Shown: positions 24,502 to 33,824, numbered from the stretch's first letter. The stretch is 64,000 nucleotides of DNA from GCA-020356105 sp964347475 (GCA_964347475.1 CAYFYY010000009.1:16682-80681); one strand, 5' to 3'. Numbers and translations: made by a program. The notes: generated by a model not told the origin, from the sequence alone.

Positions 24502-25830
24502 TCAGTGTTCAGGGACTTCGAGGACGTCGATGCGCGACGCGGCATCCAGGAAGTGCGACACTGCCAGGTACTTCGAGCCCAGGAAGGCGACCTGGGAGCG
24601 TGAATAGCGCGGTTGGTAGCGTCGCCACACCTCGACGCCGTCCGCGGCCCGGACAACGACGACGGAATCCTTGGCCGACCCGATCGAAAGGTTACCCGAC
24701 ACGCTGAGCGCAATGAAGCGCCCGGCCGGATCGACCGACACGGCTGTGATCCCGCGACCCTTGGGAATTTCGTAATCACCCCGGCCGGATGGCAGAGCCC
24801 ATGCGACTCGGTACCGTGCATTCTCCCGGTATCCGTCCCACGCGACCCAGCCGCCATCGGTCAACCGAAAATTCGTACCGACATGGTCAAAACCGGGAGG
24901 GCGGACCGGCTGGTTGATTGCCCAGCCGTCGGGCCCGACGAAATAGAATTCGGCGTAGTTGCGAAGGACCGTGAACCGGCCGGACGCGAGATCGATGCCC
25001 AGCAGCTGTGGACTGGACGTGCGGTCGACATCGAGCGGTATTCTGTATTTTGGGCCGTCCGGCAGAGTGCGAACGGCGATTGCGTGGCCGAGCACACCGT
25101 CTTGTGCTGTGCGGTCGGTCTCAAGCCAGGCCAGCGCCGCCGATTGCGCATCGACCACCGGCATCCAGTAATCGATGCCTGCCGGCGCGGCCAACTGCGC
25201 CGGTTCCGTTGCGCCCGGTCCGAGATACCAGTGCTCGAAAACACCGTCGCCCTCGGCATCCATTCGGTAATAGACGGCACCGCCGGGCGCGACGTACCCG
25301 ATGCTGCCAAACGCGCCGGGCGCGAACAGGTCGCGGCGCACGACGCTGCAGTCGGGCATCGACAGCACGCCGTAACTGCCGTTGGCGGACCGGATCCACA
25401 CTTCGCCGGTGCGCTCGAGAGACAGGGTCACCCCGGCGGGCAGACCCACCGTGGCGGCATCCGCCACCGAACACGCGACGGGCCAGTCACCGGCTTCGGG
25501 GGCAGTGTCGGCCTCGAGCAGGAACAGCAGCGGAATCACTGCGAGAAGGCCCAGCGCCGCGACGGCTGCCGTGGTCGGCGCGAGCGCAGCCAGCAGGAGC
25601 CAGCGTAGCATTGAGCCGGCCAGGATCCAGCGCAGCGCGAAGAACCACCCGGCTTGCAGAACCACGGCGAATCCCAGGTCGAATACGAGCCACAATGGCT
25701 CCTCGGCCCTGGCGCCTTCGGCAAGCGCGGCCCAGAAATACACGCCCAGCATAGTCCCGCCATGGACATGCACGACCGGCACCACGTAGACGAGAAAAGA
25801 CAGCACGAACGGCGCGAGGGTCCGGGACAT
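24502..25830 (-). CDS. Membrane-anchored beta-propeller-like hypothetical protein
   Basis: 442 residues. The first ~110 contain three to four membrane segments (FVLSFLVYVVPVV, YFWAAL..., VVLQAGWFFALRWIL, LGLLAVIPLLFLL). The remaining ~330 residues look extracytoplasmic and beta-rich, with short repeated strand patterns such as GSIGYVAPGGAVYY, TEPAQLAAPAGIDYW, DPAGRFIALSVS and SRSQVAFLGSKYLAVS that suggest a WD40/PQQ-like propeller. No catalytic motif seen. It is 12 bases downstream of the small exported protein at 25843-26187, so the two form an operon. Unrecognised family. Confidence 0.75.
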   Translation of the reverse strand: MSRTLAPFVLSFLVYVVPVVHVHGGTMLGVYFWAALAEGARAEEPLWLVFDLGFAVVLQAGWFFALRWILAGSMLRWLLLAALAPTTAAVAALGLLAVIPLLFLLEADTAPEAGDWPVACSVADAATVGLPAGVTLSLERTGEVWIRSANGSYGVLSMPDCSVVRRDLFAPGAFGSIGYVAPGGAVYYRMDAEGDGVFEHWYLGPGATEPAQLAAPAGIDYWMPVVDAQSAALAWLETDRTAQDGVLGHAIAVRTLPDGPKYRIPLDVDRTSSPQLLGIDLASGRFTVLRNYAEFYFVGPDGWAINQPVRPPGFDHVGTNFRLTDGGWVAWDGYRENARYRVAWALPSGRGDYEIPKGRGITAVSVDPAGRFIALSVSGNLSIGSAKDSVVVVRAADGVEVWRRYQPRYSRSQVAFLGSKYLAVSHFLDAASRIDVLEVPEH

Positions 25831-25842
25831 CGCGGTGGCCGG

Positions 25843-26187
25843 CTACGGTTTCAGCTTGCAGGCACCGGACAGACACTGCGCGGGCGTCTTGCGTCGGCTG
25901 AGATTGGTGCCGACGCACTCCATCCCGGTCGCTTCGACGATGGTCATCAGATGGCTGTAGTAGGCTGCAGCGGCTCCTTCGTGCCGTGCGTTGACCGGCT
26001 GCCATTCGCCGCACGGCGCCAGCACGGTAACGCAGATGTCCCCGGGAGTGCAGAGCGCCCATTCCGCGTTGAACACCGGGCGATCCGGCGCAGCACCGCC
26101 CAGCCCGGAGACGACGTAGGCGATGGCAACGACGGACAGGGTGCCCAATGCACCAGCGCCGATCCATTGTAGCCGCTTCTTCGTCAT
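25843..26187 (-). CDS. Small membrane-anchored or exported Cys-containing protein
   Basis: 114 residues with an N-terminal hydrophobic segment (~8-30, WIGAGALGTLSVVAIAYVV) that may be an anchor or signal. The rest has six Cys (ALCTPGDICVTV, LAPCGEW, MECVGT, AQCLSGACK), consistent with disulfides outside the cytoplasm. First gene of a two-gene unit with the propeller-like membrane protein. Function not recognised. Confidence 0.72.
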   Translation of the reverse strand: MTKKRLQWIGAGALGTLSVVAIAYVVSGLGGAAPDRPVFNAEWALCTPGDICVTVLAPCGEWQPVNARHEGAAAAYYSHLMTIVEATGMECVGTNLSRRKTPAQCLSGACKLKP

Positions 26188-26365
26188 CGTTGTCGGATCA
26201 CCGCGTTAAGGCGATTTCACGCACCGCGGCGCAAGCCATGCGGAGAACGCTCTGCTGCACTGCAGTAATCCCGCTACACCTGCGGCCCGTCTCGGCATAT
26301 AAGAAATCATTGAATGAATAGACCACGAATTCATTAATGCATTCTTGTTGCAGGAGGTCAGCGCG

Positions 26366-26542
26366 ATGACCGACATGAAACGCCGGAACACCGGATACGA
26401 AATCGACCCAATCGGCCCGATCGGCGCGGTCGCCACGGTTCCCGCCGAATTCATCTCGTCAGCGATTTTTGAAGTCGTCCAGGGCGTCTATCATCTCAGC
26501 GAACGCATCGGACGCGCCGCCCGCAACCTGCGCCGCCGCTGA
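26366..26542 (+). CDS. Small conserved-looking protein (58 aa)
   Basis: MTDMKRRNTGYEIDPIGPIG..., ending in a basic GRAARNLRRR tail, with an excellent AGGAGG ribosome site (26352-26357) eight bases before ATG 26366. The middle EFISSAIFEVVQGVYHL is a plausible amphipathic helix. The PIGPIGAV stretch is unusual. It is an isolated plus-strand gene between minus-strand genes. No family recognised; the ribosome site and non-random composition are the support. Confidence 0.55.
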   Translation: MTDMKRRNTGYEIDPIGPIGAVATVPAEFISSAIFEVVQGVYHLSERIGRAARNLRRR

Positions 26543-26579
26543 CATCTTTGCCCCGCCACCTCGAAGCGTCGGCCCGCGT

Positions 26580-27377
26580 TCAGCTTTCCGGGCCGGCCTC
26601 CCAGTATCTTACGTTGAGGTCTATCATCAGCGCGTCATGTCCGATCTCGAGGCAATCCCGCAGGCTGTAGTACCGGCCCGCCTCGACTTTTGCCAGGCAG
26701 CGCCGGTAGATCGACGCGGCACGTGCCAGACTGGCCGGAGGAAAGGATCCTGCCGACGGCGCTACGACGCGCTCCCACAACGTTTGCCGAGTTCTGTCGT
26801 CGGCGCGATCCGGCGGCAGCGCCCCGATCAGCCTGTTGGTCAGCCGGACGGCTCCGGTTTCCGCGGGAGATTCCGCTAGTATTCGGTCGCCGTGTGCGCG
26901 TTGCGGTCCCAGCGCCAGGGCGATGTCGGCGGTTGTCTGCGGGTCCGGGTCCGCAGCCTCCGGGACCGGCACCAGCGCCGTTCCGGTGCCGACTTCCAGA
27001 GCGAGGGATACAGCGCCCCAGGCCGCCAAAAGGTCCTCGCTGACGCCGATCCGGACGGCGGTGTAGCCGCGCCGGGTTTTGATCGTCAGATGATCCCCTG
27101 CAGGCACGCGGCGCACTGATCCGTCGGCGCCGCCGACGACCAGCGTCATGTCGCCGCCCATGGCCGTATACTGGGTTTCGGGAGCCGGGTCGGGCCGCTT
27201 GCGCTGTAGGCAGAAGGCGCTGAACTCGGCGGCGCATACTCCATCGCTGCAGGCGAGCGGGATCGCCCCGTCGGTCGCGAGAAGCGCCAGGATCTGCGGC
27301 GCTGCGCCTGCCGGACCGACCGACATGACGAGCAAAAGGAGAGAGGCGAGACCGACTGAGACAGGGATCATCCGCAT
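26580..27377 (-). CDS. Exported Cys-rich hypothetical protein (paralogue of 9924-10742)
   Basis: 265 residues, signal peptide with cleavage after AGAA (~residue 25), AAGGAG ribosome site. Mature N-terminus PQILALLATDGAIPLACSDG with CX4CX7CLQR (ACSDGVCAAEFSAFCLQR) and a C-terminal CX14C pair (RRCLAKVEA...SLRDCLEIG). These features align in order with the protein at 9924-10742. Both end with a helical MI-N-x-R-x-W-like segment. Probable periplasmic disulfide-bonded protein; role unknown. A DsbA-like oxidoreductase gene lies 2.5 kb downstream. Confidence 0.82.
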   Translation of the reverse strand: MRMIPVSVGLASLLLLVMSVGPAGAAPQILALLATDGAIPLACSDGVCAAEFSAFCLQRKRPDPAPETQYTAMGGDMTLVVGGADGSVRRVPAGDHLTIKTRRGYTAVRIGVSEDLLAAWGAVSLALEVGTGTALVPVPEAADPDPQTTADIALALGPQRAHGDRILAESPAETGAVRLTNRLIGALPPDRADDRTRQTLWERVVAPSAGSFPPASLARAASIYRRCLAKVEAGRYYSLRDCLEIGHDALMIDLNVRYWEAGPES

Positions 27378-27515
27378 GGAACGCTCCTTTCCTGCTGACA
27401 GCGCAAGGCCAGCATTTCACCGGCCACGCAATTGGTCAATGTCCGGACCGGGCCGCAGAAGCAAATGTGATATGCTGCGGGCGATCTTGCCTGGTTAACT
27501 CAGGAGCCCAAGCCC

Positions 27516-29444
27516 GTGAGTACGCCGCGCGTTGCGCCCTATGGCACCTGGGCGTCGCCGATCACCGCCGACCTCATCACCGGCGGCAGCATCGGCTTTG
27601 GCGATATCGTGCTCGACGGCGGCGACATTTACTGGGGCGAATTGCGGCCGGCCGAGAGCGGCCGCACGACGATCGTCAGGCGCGCGCAGGACGGCACGAT
27701 TTCCGAGGCGATCCCGCGCAAATACAGCGCCCGCAGTCGCGTGCACGAATATGGCGGCGGCGCGTTCGCGGTTCGCAACAGGACTATCTGGTTCTGCAAT
27801 GATGCCGACCAGCGGATATGGACGGTCGAGCCGGGTGCAGCACCGTGGCCGTTGACGCCGGAAGACAGTGCCCGATACGCGGATTTTGCCATCGACGATA
27901 AGCGAGGGCGCCTCATCTGCGTCTGCGAAGACCATGGCGTGGCCGGGGAGCCGGACAATCGCCTCGTCACAGTCCCCTTCGACGGCGGGGTCGTGCCGCT
28001 GCATCGCGGCCACGATTTCTATTCCTGCCCGCGCCTGTCTCCCGACGGACGTCACCTCGCCTGGATCTGTTGGGACCATCCCAACATGCCGTGGGATGGC
28101 ACCGATTTGTGGCTCGCCGATATCGCGCAGGACGGCAAACTTGCCGAACCCCGCCGCATCGCCGGCAGCGCGGAGGAATCGATCTTCCAGCCCAATTGGT
28201 CGCCGGACGGCGTGCTCCATTTCGTTTCCGACCGCACCGGTTGGTGGAACCTGTATCGCTGGGATCCGGGCACGGACCAGCCCGTGGCGCTCTGCCCGAT
28301 GGAGGCAGAATTCGGCCAGGGCTACTGGCAGTTCGGCATGGCGACCTACGGCTTCGCCGACGGCAGCACGATCGTTCTGAACTGGGCGGACCAAGGGGTG
28401 TGGCGGATCGGCCGGCTCGCGCCGGACACCGGCAGGCTGGACCCCGTCGACCTGCCATATGCCGACTATTACTGCGTCCAGGCCGCGGACGGCCAGGCCG
28501 CCTTCGAGGCGACGGGGGACGCCACGCCAGCGGCTCTGGTTCTGCTGGACGCACGTTCGGGCCGACACCGGGTGCTGCGCCGCTCCGCGACGTTCGACAT
28601 CGATCCCGGCTGCATCGCCGTAGCGGAACGGGTGACCTTTCCGAGCGGCGGCGGCGCGACTGCGCACGGCTTGCTCTACATGCCGGCGAATAGCGGATTC
28701 CAGGCACCCGACGGGGAATTGCCGCCGCTCATCGTCAAGATCCACGGCGGCCCCACCTCGCAGGCGCGGCCCGGCCTCAACCTCAAGATCCAGTACTGGA
28801 CCAGCCGCGGTTTCGCCGTGCTCGACGTCAACTACCGCGGCTCGACCGGATTTGGCACGGCATACCGCCGCCAGCTCGACGGCGCATGGGGAGTCGCGGA
28901 TGTCGAGGATTGCATCAGCGGTGCGACCTGGCTCGCGAAACAGGGGAGGGTCGACGGCGACCGTCTGATCATTACCGGTGGAAGCGCCGGCGGCTACACG
29001 ACGCTCGCAGCACTCGCCCTGCACGATGTCTTCCGGGCCGGGGCCAGCCATTACGGGGTCGGCGATCTGATGGCGCTCGCCGATGATACGCACAAGTTCG
29101 AGAGCCGTTATCTCGAACGGCTGATCGGACCGCTACCGGCGGCGGAGCCGGAATGGCGCCGACGCTCTCCGATCAATCATATCGAAGGTCTGAACTGCCC
29201 CGTCGTGTTCTTCCAGGGGCTCGACGACCGGGTGGTGCCGCCGAACCAGGCCGAAGCGATGTTTGCCGCCTTGCGCAAGAAGGGCATTCCGGTCTCCTAT
29301 GTGCCGTTCGAGGGTGAAGGGCATGGCTTCCGCAAGGCGGAGAACATCAAGCGGGCGCTGGAAGGCGAGCTATATTTCTACGGGCGCGTGTTCGGTTTCA
29401 CCCCTGCCGGTGAAATTCGGCCGATCGAGATCGAGAATCTGTAA
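27516..29444 (+). CDS. S9-family (prolyl oligopeptidase-type) serine peptidase
   Basis: 642 residues with an N-terminal beta-propeller (~1-370) and a C-terminal alpha/beta hydrolase. Catalytic triad: Ser490 in TGGSAGGYTT, Asp ~571 in GLDDRVVPP, His603 in GEGHGF. The hydrolase domain also has KIHGGPTSQARPGLN (oxyanion region) and VLDVNYRGSTGFGTAYR. Family members cleave short peptides, often releasing dipeptides or acyl-amino acids. No signal peptide, so cytoplasmic. GTG start at 27516 with AGGAG ten bases upstream. The stop is only 18 bases from the convergent gene's stop. Confidence 0.93.
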   Translation: MSTPRVAPYGTWASPITADLITGGSIGFGDIVLDGGDIYWGELRPAESGRTTIVRRAQDGTISEAIPRKYSARSRVHEYGGGAFAVRNRTIWFCNDADQRIWTVEPGAAPWPLTPEDSARYADFAIDDKRGRLICVCEDHGVAGEPDNRLVTVPFDGGVVPLHRGHDFYSCPRLSPDGRHLAWICWDHPNMPWDGTDLWLADIAQDGKLAEPRRIAGSAEESIFQPNWSPDGVLHFVSDRTGWWNLYRWDPGTDQPVALCPMEAEFGQGYWQFGMATYGFADGSTIVLNWADQGVWRIGRLAPDTGRLDPVDLPYADYYCVQAADGQAAFEATGDATPAALVLLDARSGRHRVLRRSATFDIDPGCIAVAERVTFPSGGGATAHGLLYMPANSGFQAPDGELPPLIVKIHGGPTSQARPGLNLKIQYWTSRGFAVLDVNYRGSTGFGTAYRRQLDGAWGVADVEDCISGATWLAKQGRVDGDRLIITGGSAGGYTTLAALALHDVFRAGASHYGVGDLMALADDTHKFESRYLERLIGPLPAAEPEWRRRSPINHIEGLNCPVVFFQGLDDRVVPPNQAEAMFAALRKKGIPVSYVPFEGEGHGFRKAENIKRALEGELYFYGRVFGFTPAGEIRPIEIENL

Positions 29445-29462
29445 CGTCGGCGAAGCCGCCGC

Positions 29463-29810
29463 TCAGTGACTCGTGGCGTGCAGTATGTCCTCGTCGACGC
29501 CGGTATCGTATCCCAGGCCGGCCGGCGAGAGGATGATCGTGTTCGGAAACGCGGCGGCGCTGGCCAGCCCCTTACGGATGAGGGCGAGCCAGACACCCTG
29601 ATTGGTCAGACCGGTGGCATCGCGCGCGAGGACAACCTTGGATCCGACGTGGAAGTGGTCCCCGTGCGCCGCCGGAATCGCCGTGATCTGCGTGCCGCCG
29701 CTCGCCTCGTCGCGCCGCGCAATATCGGGATCACGGGCAAGCTCCTGCAGGATTGCCAATGTCTTGAGTTGCAGCCTGTTGAGATTGAGCGGGTTTTTTC
29801 TGGGCGGCAT
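29463..29810 (-). CDS. Conserved hypothetical protein (115 aa)
   Basis: Begins MPPRKNPLNLNRLQLKTLAI, then a helix LAILQELARDPDI and a beta-rich middle (HGDHFHVGSKVVLARDATGLTN) with three His close together in AAHGDHFHVG. Ends LGYDTGVDEDILHATSH. It has the feel of a conserved alphaproteobacterial protein but I cannot name the family. The HGDHFH cluster could bind metal. Sits between the S9 peptidase (convergent) and the DsbA-like gene (same strand, 53 bases). Confidence 0.72.
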   Translation of the reverse strand: MPPRKNPLNLNRLQLKTLAILQELARDPDIARRDEASGGTQITAIPAAHGDHFHVGSKVVLARDATGLTNQGVWLALIRKGLASAAAFPNTIILSPAGLGYDTGVDEDILHATSH

Positions 29811-29863
29811 GGCGCTCTCGACTCGACGGATACCGACCGCGACGCGCGGTGCGCTAAGGCGGG

Positions 29864-30661
29864 CTAGCTACCGTTCTTGCGGGCAAGATCGATGGCCTGC
29901 TCCATGGCTTCCTTCGAGATCGCCCCGGCAATGACCTGATCCCCGATCACGAAACCCGGCGTGCCATTGATGCCGAGGGCTCCGGCTAGCTCGATGGTCT
30001 CGTCCAGATAGGCCTCGATCGCCGGATCCTCCATGTCCCTCTGCAGTTGTGCGGTGTCAAGGCCGACCTTTTCCGCCGTCTTGAGCACCTGCGCCTCGGA
30101 GACCAGTCGGCCGCCGCCCATCAGCGCAGTATGGAACTCCATATACTTGCCCTGTCGATCGGCTGCCATGGCCGCCTTGGCCGCGTAGCGCGACACCGGG
30201 CCAAGGATGGGGAACTCCTTCCAGACGACCCGCAGGTTCGGATCCTCCTTGGACAGATCCGGCATATAGGCGAACACCCGTTTGCAATACCCGCAGTTGT
30301 AGTCGAAGAACTCAACCAGCGTCACATCGCCGTCAACGTTGCCGGAAACGGGGGTCATCGGGTGACGCTCGATCTGGTCGCGGTGGGCCTGCAGCGTCAA
30401 GGCCTTGGCTTCCTCTTCCAGCGCGAGCTGACGGGCCCGCAGGATGTTGGACACCTCGATCAGGATTTCCGGATTCTTACGCAGATAATCGGCAATGAAT
30501 TCCGGGTTCTCGGCGATGTATTCGCCGACAATTCGCTCGATTTCCGCCTTCTGCGCGTCGCTGAATGCCTGCGCTGCAGCCGGCGCGGTGCTGAGCAGGA
30601 ACAATAGAACGCCGGTAATTGCCTTGTGGCCGGTGCCGAAAAACCGCCGCATCAGATTCAT
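29864..30661 (-). CDS. DsbA-family thiol:disulfide oxidoreductase
   Basis: 265 residues: signal peptide (~residues 1-31), an N-terminal helical extension (~35-100: IERIVGEYIAENPEFIADYL...), then a DsbA-type thioredoxin fold with active site FDYNCGYCKRV (Cys123/Cys126) and the cis-Pro GTPGFVIGDQVIAG. The N-terminal helical stalk with PEFIADYLRKNPEIL is typical of ScsC/BdbD-like DsbA proteins, some of which trimerise and act as isomerases. Acts in the periplasm. Confidence 0.93.
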   Translation of the reverse strand: MNLMRRFFGTGHKAITGVLLFLLSTAPAAAQAFSDAQKAEIERIVGEYIAENPEFIADYLRKNPEILIEVSNILRARQLALEEEAKALTLQAHRDQIERHPMTPVSGNVDGDVTLVEFFDYNCGYCKRVFAYMPDLSKEDPNLRVVWKEFPILGPVSRYAAKAAMAADRQGKYMEFHTALMGGGRLVSEAQVLKTAEKVGLDTAQLQRDMEDPAIEAYLDETIELAGALGINGTPGFVIGDQVIAGAISKEAMEQAIDLARKNGS

Positions 30662-30788
30662 CTCCTCGTCAATTTATTGCAGGGTGCACAAAATATGGCG
30701 CTCGAAGTACTGAAATCTAGCAAATGTTTGCTGCGGGCGCGAGACAGCCCGGCCGTCCGTCAGTGCAATGTCACGGGATTGTTACTCC

Positions 30789-32180
30789 TCAGCCGCCGTT
30801 CTGCGGCTTTTGGGGAGCGTCAGCCATGAGATGCTGGATATCCAGCACGCGTGCCCGCAACGGGGAGGACGCAGGCAACAGTTCGAGGGCCCGGGCAACG
30901 TTCCGCGCCATTCCTTCGCGGTCCTTCACCAGCACCGCTTCCTCTGCCAGGGCGTAAGCCGCGCCGCCGAAATCGTTCAGCCGTCCGTAGGCCGTTGCCA
31001 TGAGCCGCCAGACTCGCGGTGTCCAGGGCTCGTAATTGGCAACAATCTTGAGATGGTTCAGGGCCTCGGCTGCGGTTTCGGGGCCCTGGATTTCGAGCAG
31101 CGACTGCGCGAGGCTCAACCGTATGAGCGGCACCTCGCCCTTGGTCTCTTCGACCAATTGGACAGCACGCCGATAAGACGGCAGCGAGTCGGCAATGCGC
31201 CCCGCCCGATACAGGATGTCGCCCCTGAGTTCATGGAAGAACATGTCGCCGGGCGATGCCGTGATCAGTTGGTCGACGATTTCCAGCGCATCATCCGTAC
31301 GGTGCAGTTTGATGAAGGCCTGGATGCGGGCATACCGGGCCTCGATGCCCGTGTCGTCGGCGGAATAGCGCGCCAGTGTGCGCGACGGTGGATCGACGTA
31401 TCCATTCAGCTTTCCGCGAATCCGGCGATGGAGAAGGGCAAAGTTGGGATCGGTCGGCCGCTCGGAAAAGCGCGATCTGGACATGTGCTCGCGCACCGTG
31501 GCAATGCGCTCCTGGCTCAGCGGATGGGTGCGCAGATAGGGATCCTGCCGAACCCCCGACAGCAATTCCTGGTCCTGGAGTTTTTCGAGGACTTCGAGCA
31601 AGCCCCGTGCCGACTGACCGGTGTTCTCCAGATAGCTTAATGCGGCGAGGTCGGCGGCGCTTTCGTTCGCGCTGGTATATTTCAGAAACGACCGCTCGGC
31701 GATGGATTGACCCATGGTCGCGCCGGCAATCAGGGCGTCGGGTTCGCCGCTAGCTGCCGCGGCCGCTGCCCCCAGCACCAGCGCGATAATCGATTGGGCA
31801 CTCGCCGTGCGCAGGTTCTCCTGCATCTTTGCGAGATGGCCACCGGCAATATGGCCGGTCTCATGGGCCAGCACGCCGATGATCGCATCCGGTGTTTCCG
31901 CGCCGCGCAGCAACCCGGTATTTATGAATATGCGCTGTCCGCCGGCAACGAACGCGTTCATTCGATCGTCGAGAATCAGGTGGACGCGCAGGGATTCCGG
32001 GTTGAGTCCCGCGGCTATGAACAGTGGCGCTGCGAAATAGCGAATGGTATTTTCCGTTTCCGCATCACGTACCAGCGATACTTTCTCGGATTGTTGGGCA
32101 GGCACAACGGCTGGCGCGGCTACCAGCGCCAGGACAGCAGCCAATATGGAAACCAACGGGCGCATGAAATCCAGAGGCAT
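30789..32180 (-). CDS. M48-family metalloprotease with C-terminal TPRs (BepA/YfgC-like)
   Basis: About 463 residues. Signal peptide, then an M48 catalytic domain with zinc motif HETGH (~residues 106-110) and third ligand Glu in SANESAADLAAL, a small hydrophobic loop, and a C-terminal half of TPR helices (HRTDDALEIVDQLI, GRIADSLPSYRRAVQLV, ETAAEALNHLKIVANYEP). This is the BepA layout: a periplasmic protease/chaperone for outer-membrane proteins such as LptD. The start is uncertain: 32180 (MPLDF) or 32165 (MRPLVS, which gives a more regular signal peptide). Divergent from the gamma-glutamyltransferase-like gene. Confidence 0.9.
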   Translation of the reverse strand: MPLDFMRPLVSILAAVLALVAAPAVVPAQQSEKVSLVRDAETENTIRYFAAPLFIAAGLNPESLRVHLILDDRMNAFVAGGQRIFINTGLLRGAETPDAIIGVLAHETGHIAGGHLAKMQENLRTASAQSIIALVLGAAAAAASGEPDALIAGATMGQSIAERSFLKYTSANESAADLAALSYLENTGQSARGLLEVLEKLQDQELLSGVRQDPYLRTHPLSQERIATVREHMSRSRFSERPTDPNFALLHRRIRGKLNGYVDPPSRTLARYSADDTGIEARYARIQAFIKLHRTDDALEIVDQLITASPGDMFFHELRGDILYRAGRIADSLPSYRRAVQLVEETKGEVPLIRLSLAQSLLEIQGPETAAEALNHLKIVANYEPWTPRVWRLMATAYGRLNDFGGAAYALAEEAVLVKDREGMARNVARALELLPASSPLRARVLDIQHLMADAPQKPQNGG

Positions 32181-32208
32181 ATCTCCCCACGACATACATA
32201 GATTACTC

Positions 32209-33810
32209 GTGCCGCGAAGGCCGCGCAATCGGCTGCTGATCGCCGCCGCTGCGGCGCTTGTGACGGCGAGTTGCCTTCCCGTGAACCAATCGGGCAACGG
32301 CCCGCTGTTCCGGGGGGTGGCGGTGGCCGATGAGCCGCTCGCTGCCTCGGCCGCGGCTGACATCCTGGCGCAGGGCGGATCCGCTGCGGATGCTGCGGTT
32401 GCCCTGTATTTTTCGCTGTCTGTGACCTACCCGTCGGCAGCCAGTCTGGGCGGCGGCGGTGTGTGCCTTGTCAACGACCAGAACAGCGGTGCGGTCCATT
32501 CCTTGAACTTTCTTGCGCCGCGATCGGCTTTCTCCGGGGCCGCGGTCCGCTTGACAGCGGTGCCGGCGAATGTCCGCGGCATGGCAGCCCTGCACGCGCG
32601 TTACGGCGACATGGACTGGCGCACGGTCCTTGCGCCGGCCGAACGGATCGCCCGCTTCGGCAAGCCGCTGACACGGGCCTCGGCCAGCAATATCGGGAGC
32701 GGCGCAGGCATTCTCCTTTCGCATTGGGAGACACGTCAGATCTTTGCCCCGGGTGGCGCGCTGCCGGGGGAGGGTGCCTTGCTCCCTCAAACCGACTTGG
32801 CGGACACCATCGCGGAATTGCGGCTGGCCGGCGCCGGCGCGATGTATTCGGGCAAATTGGCCGACCGTCTGGTGGCCGCGACGCGACAGGCGGGCGGCAG
32901 CCTTGCGCCTGAAGATTTGCGCAATTTCCTGCCCAGCTGGCAACCGGTGCAGGGCATCGCATTCGGCAATGATTTCGCCTACTTCGCGCCACCACCAGCC
33001 GGAGCGGGACTGCTCGCCGGGCAAATGTGGGCCATGTTGACGGACCGTTCGCTGTATCGGCGCGCGAAACCGGGCGTGCGGGACCATCTCCTCGTTGAGA
33101 GCGCCAAGCGAGCCTGGAACGGGCGGGCGCGTTGGCTCGCAGACGATGGCACCTCGGTCGATGCGGCAAGCCTGGTCACCACTGCCGCGGCCCGGCAAGC
33201 ACTCAAGGATTACGATCCCAACGTAGCCTCGAGCGATTACAACGGGGCGATGATCCCGCAGCCCCACACGGAAATCCCCGAGAGCACCGGGTTCGTCGTC
33301 GTCGACGTTCTCGGCGAGGCGGTCGCCTGCACATTTACGTCGTACCGTCCATTCGGAGCCGGGATGATCGCGACGGGCACGGGGATCTTGTTGGCACCGG
33401 CCCCGGGCCCGGAGGATCGGAATCCCGTCTCGCTCGGCCCAATGCTCGTTTTCAATCCACGGGTATCCACATTCAAGTTCGGCGCGGTGGGCGGTTCGGG
33501 CCCGGAGGCGGCTGCGGCCATGATTGCGGTGGCCGCCGATTCGCTCATCGTCGAGAGCCGCCTCGTTACGGCTATGGCGCGCCCGCGCGTGCATCTCGGT
33601 GACGACGGGACGGTATTCATCGAATCGTCCGCCGGTGACGCCGTTCGGGACGCTCTGACACAGCGCGGCCATCGGCTTTCCACCGTGGCCTCGCTCGGAC
33701 AGGTGAACGCAGTCCACTGCCCGTTCGGTTACCCGGCGGTTCCGGACAAGGTGATGTGCTGGGCCGAATCCGATCCCCGAGGGCTCGGGTACGTGGGCAT
33801 CCCGTACTAG
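32209..33810 (+). CDS. Gamma-glutamyltransferase-like protein, divergent
   Basis: About 533 residues, Ntn-hydrolase family. Start taken as GTG 32209, giving a signal sequence that ends TASC, a possible but imperfect lipobox. GGT landmarks: ADILAQGGSAADAAVAL, GGGGVCLVNDQNSG, AALHARYGDMDW, and the junction PESTGFVVVD where proteolysis and catalysis occur in true GGTs. In E. coli GGT that site is TTHYSVVD with the first Thr as nucleophile; here it is Ser359-Thr-Gly. The SSMSP oxyanion segment is also altered (VSLGPM). The enzyme may use Ser, have another substrate, or be inactive. It is followed 14 bases later by an aminotransferase gene. Confidence 0.85.
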   Translation: MPRRPRNRLLIAAAAALVTASCLPVNQSGNGPLFRGVAVADEPLAASAAADILAQGGSAADAAVALYFSLSVTYPSAASLGGGGVCLVNDQNSGAVHSLNFLAPRSAFSGAAVRLTAVPANVRGMAALHARYGDMDWRTVLAPAERIARFGKPLTRASASNIGSGAGILLSHWETRQIFAPGGALPGEGALLPQTDLADTIAELRLAGAGAMYSGKLADRLVAATRQAGGSLAPEDLRNFLPSWQPVQGIAFGNDFAYFAPPPAGAGLLAGQMWAMLTDRSLYRRAKPGVRDHLLVESAKRAWNGRARWLADDGTSVDAASLVTTAAARQALKDYDPNVASSDYNGAMIPQPHTEIPESTGFVVVDVLGEAVACTFTSYRPFGAGMIATGTGILLAPAPGPEDRNPVSLGPMLVFNPRVSTFKFGAVGGSGPEAAAAMIAVAADSLIVESRLVTAMARPRVHLGDDGTVFIESSAGDAVRDALTQRGHRLSTVASLGQVNAVHCPFGYPAVPDKVMCWAESDPRGLGYVGIPY

Positions 33811-33824
33811 GACGGAGCCGTGAA

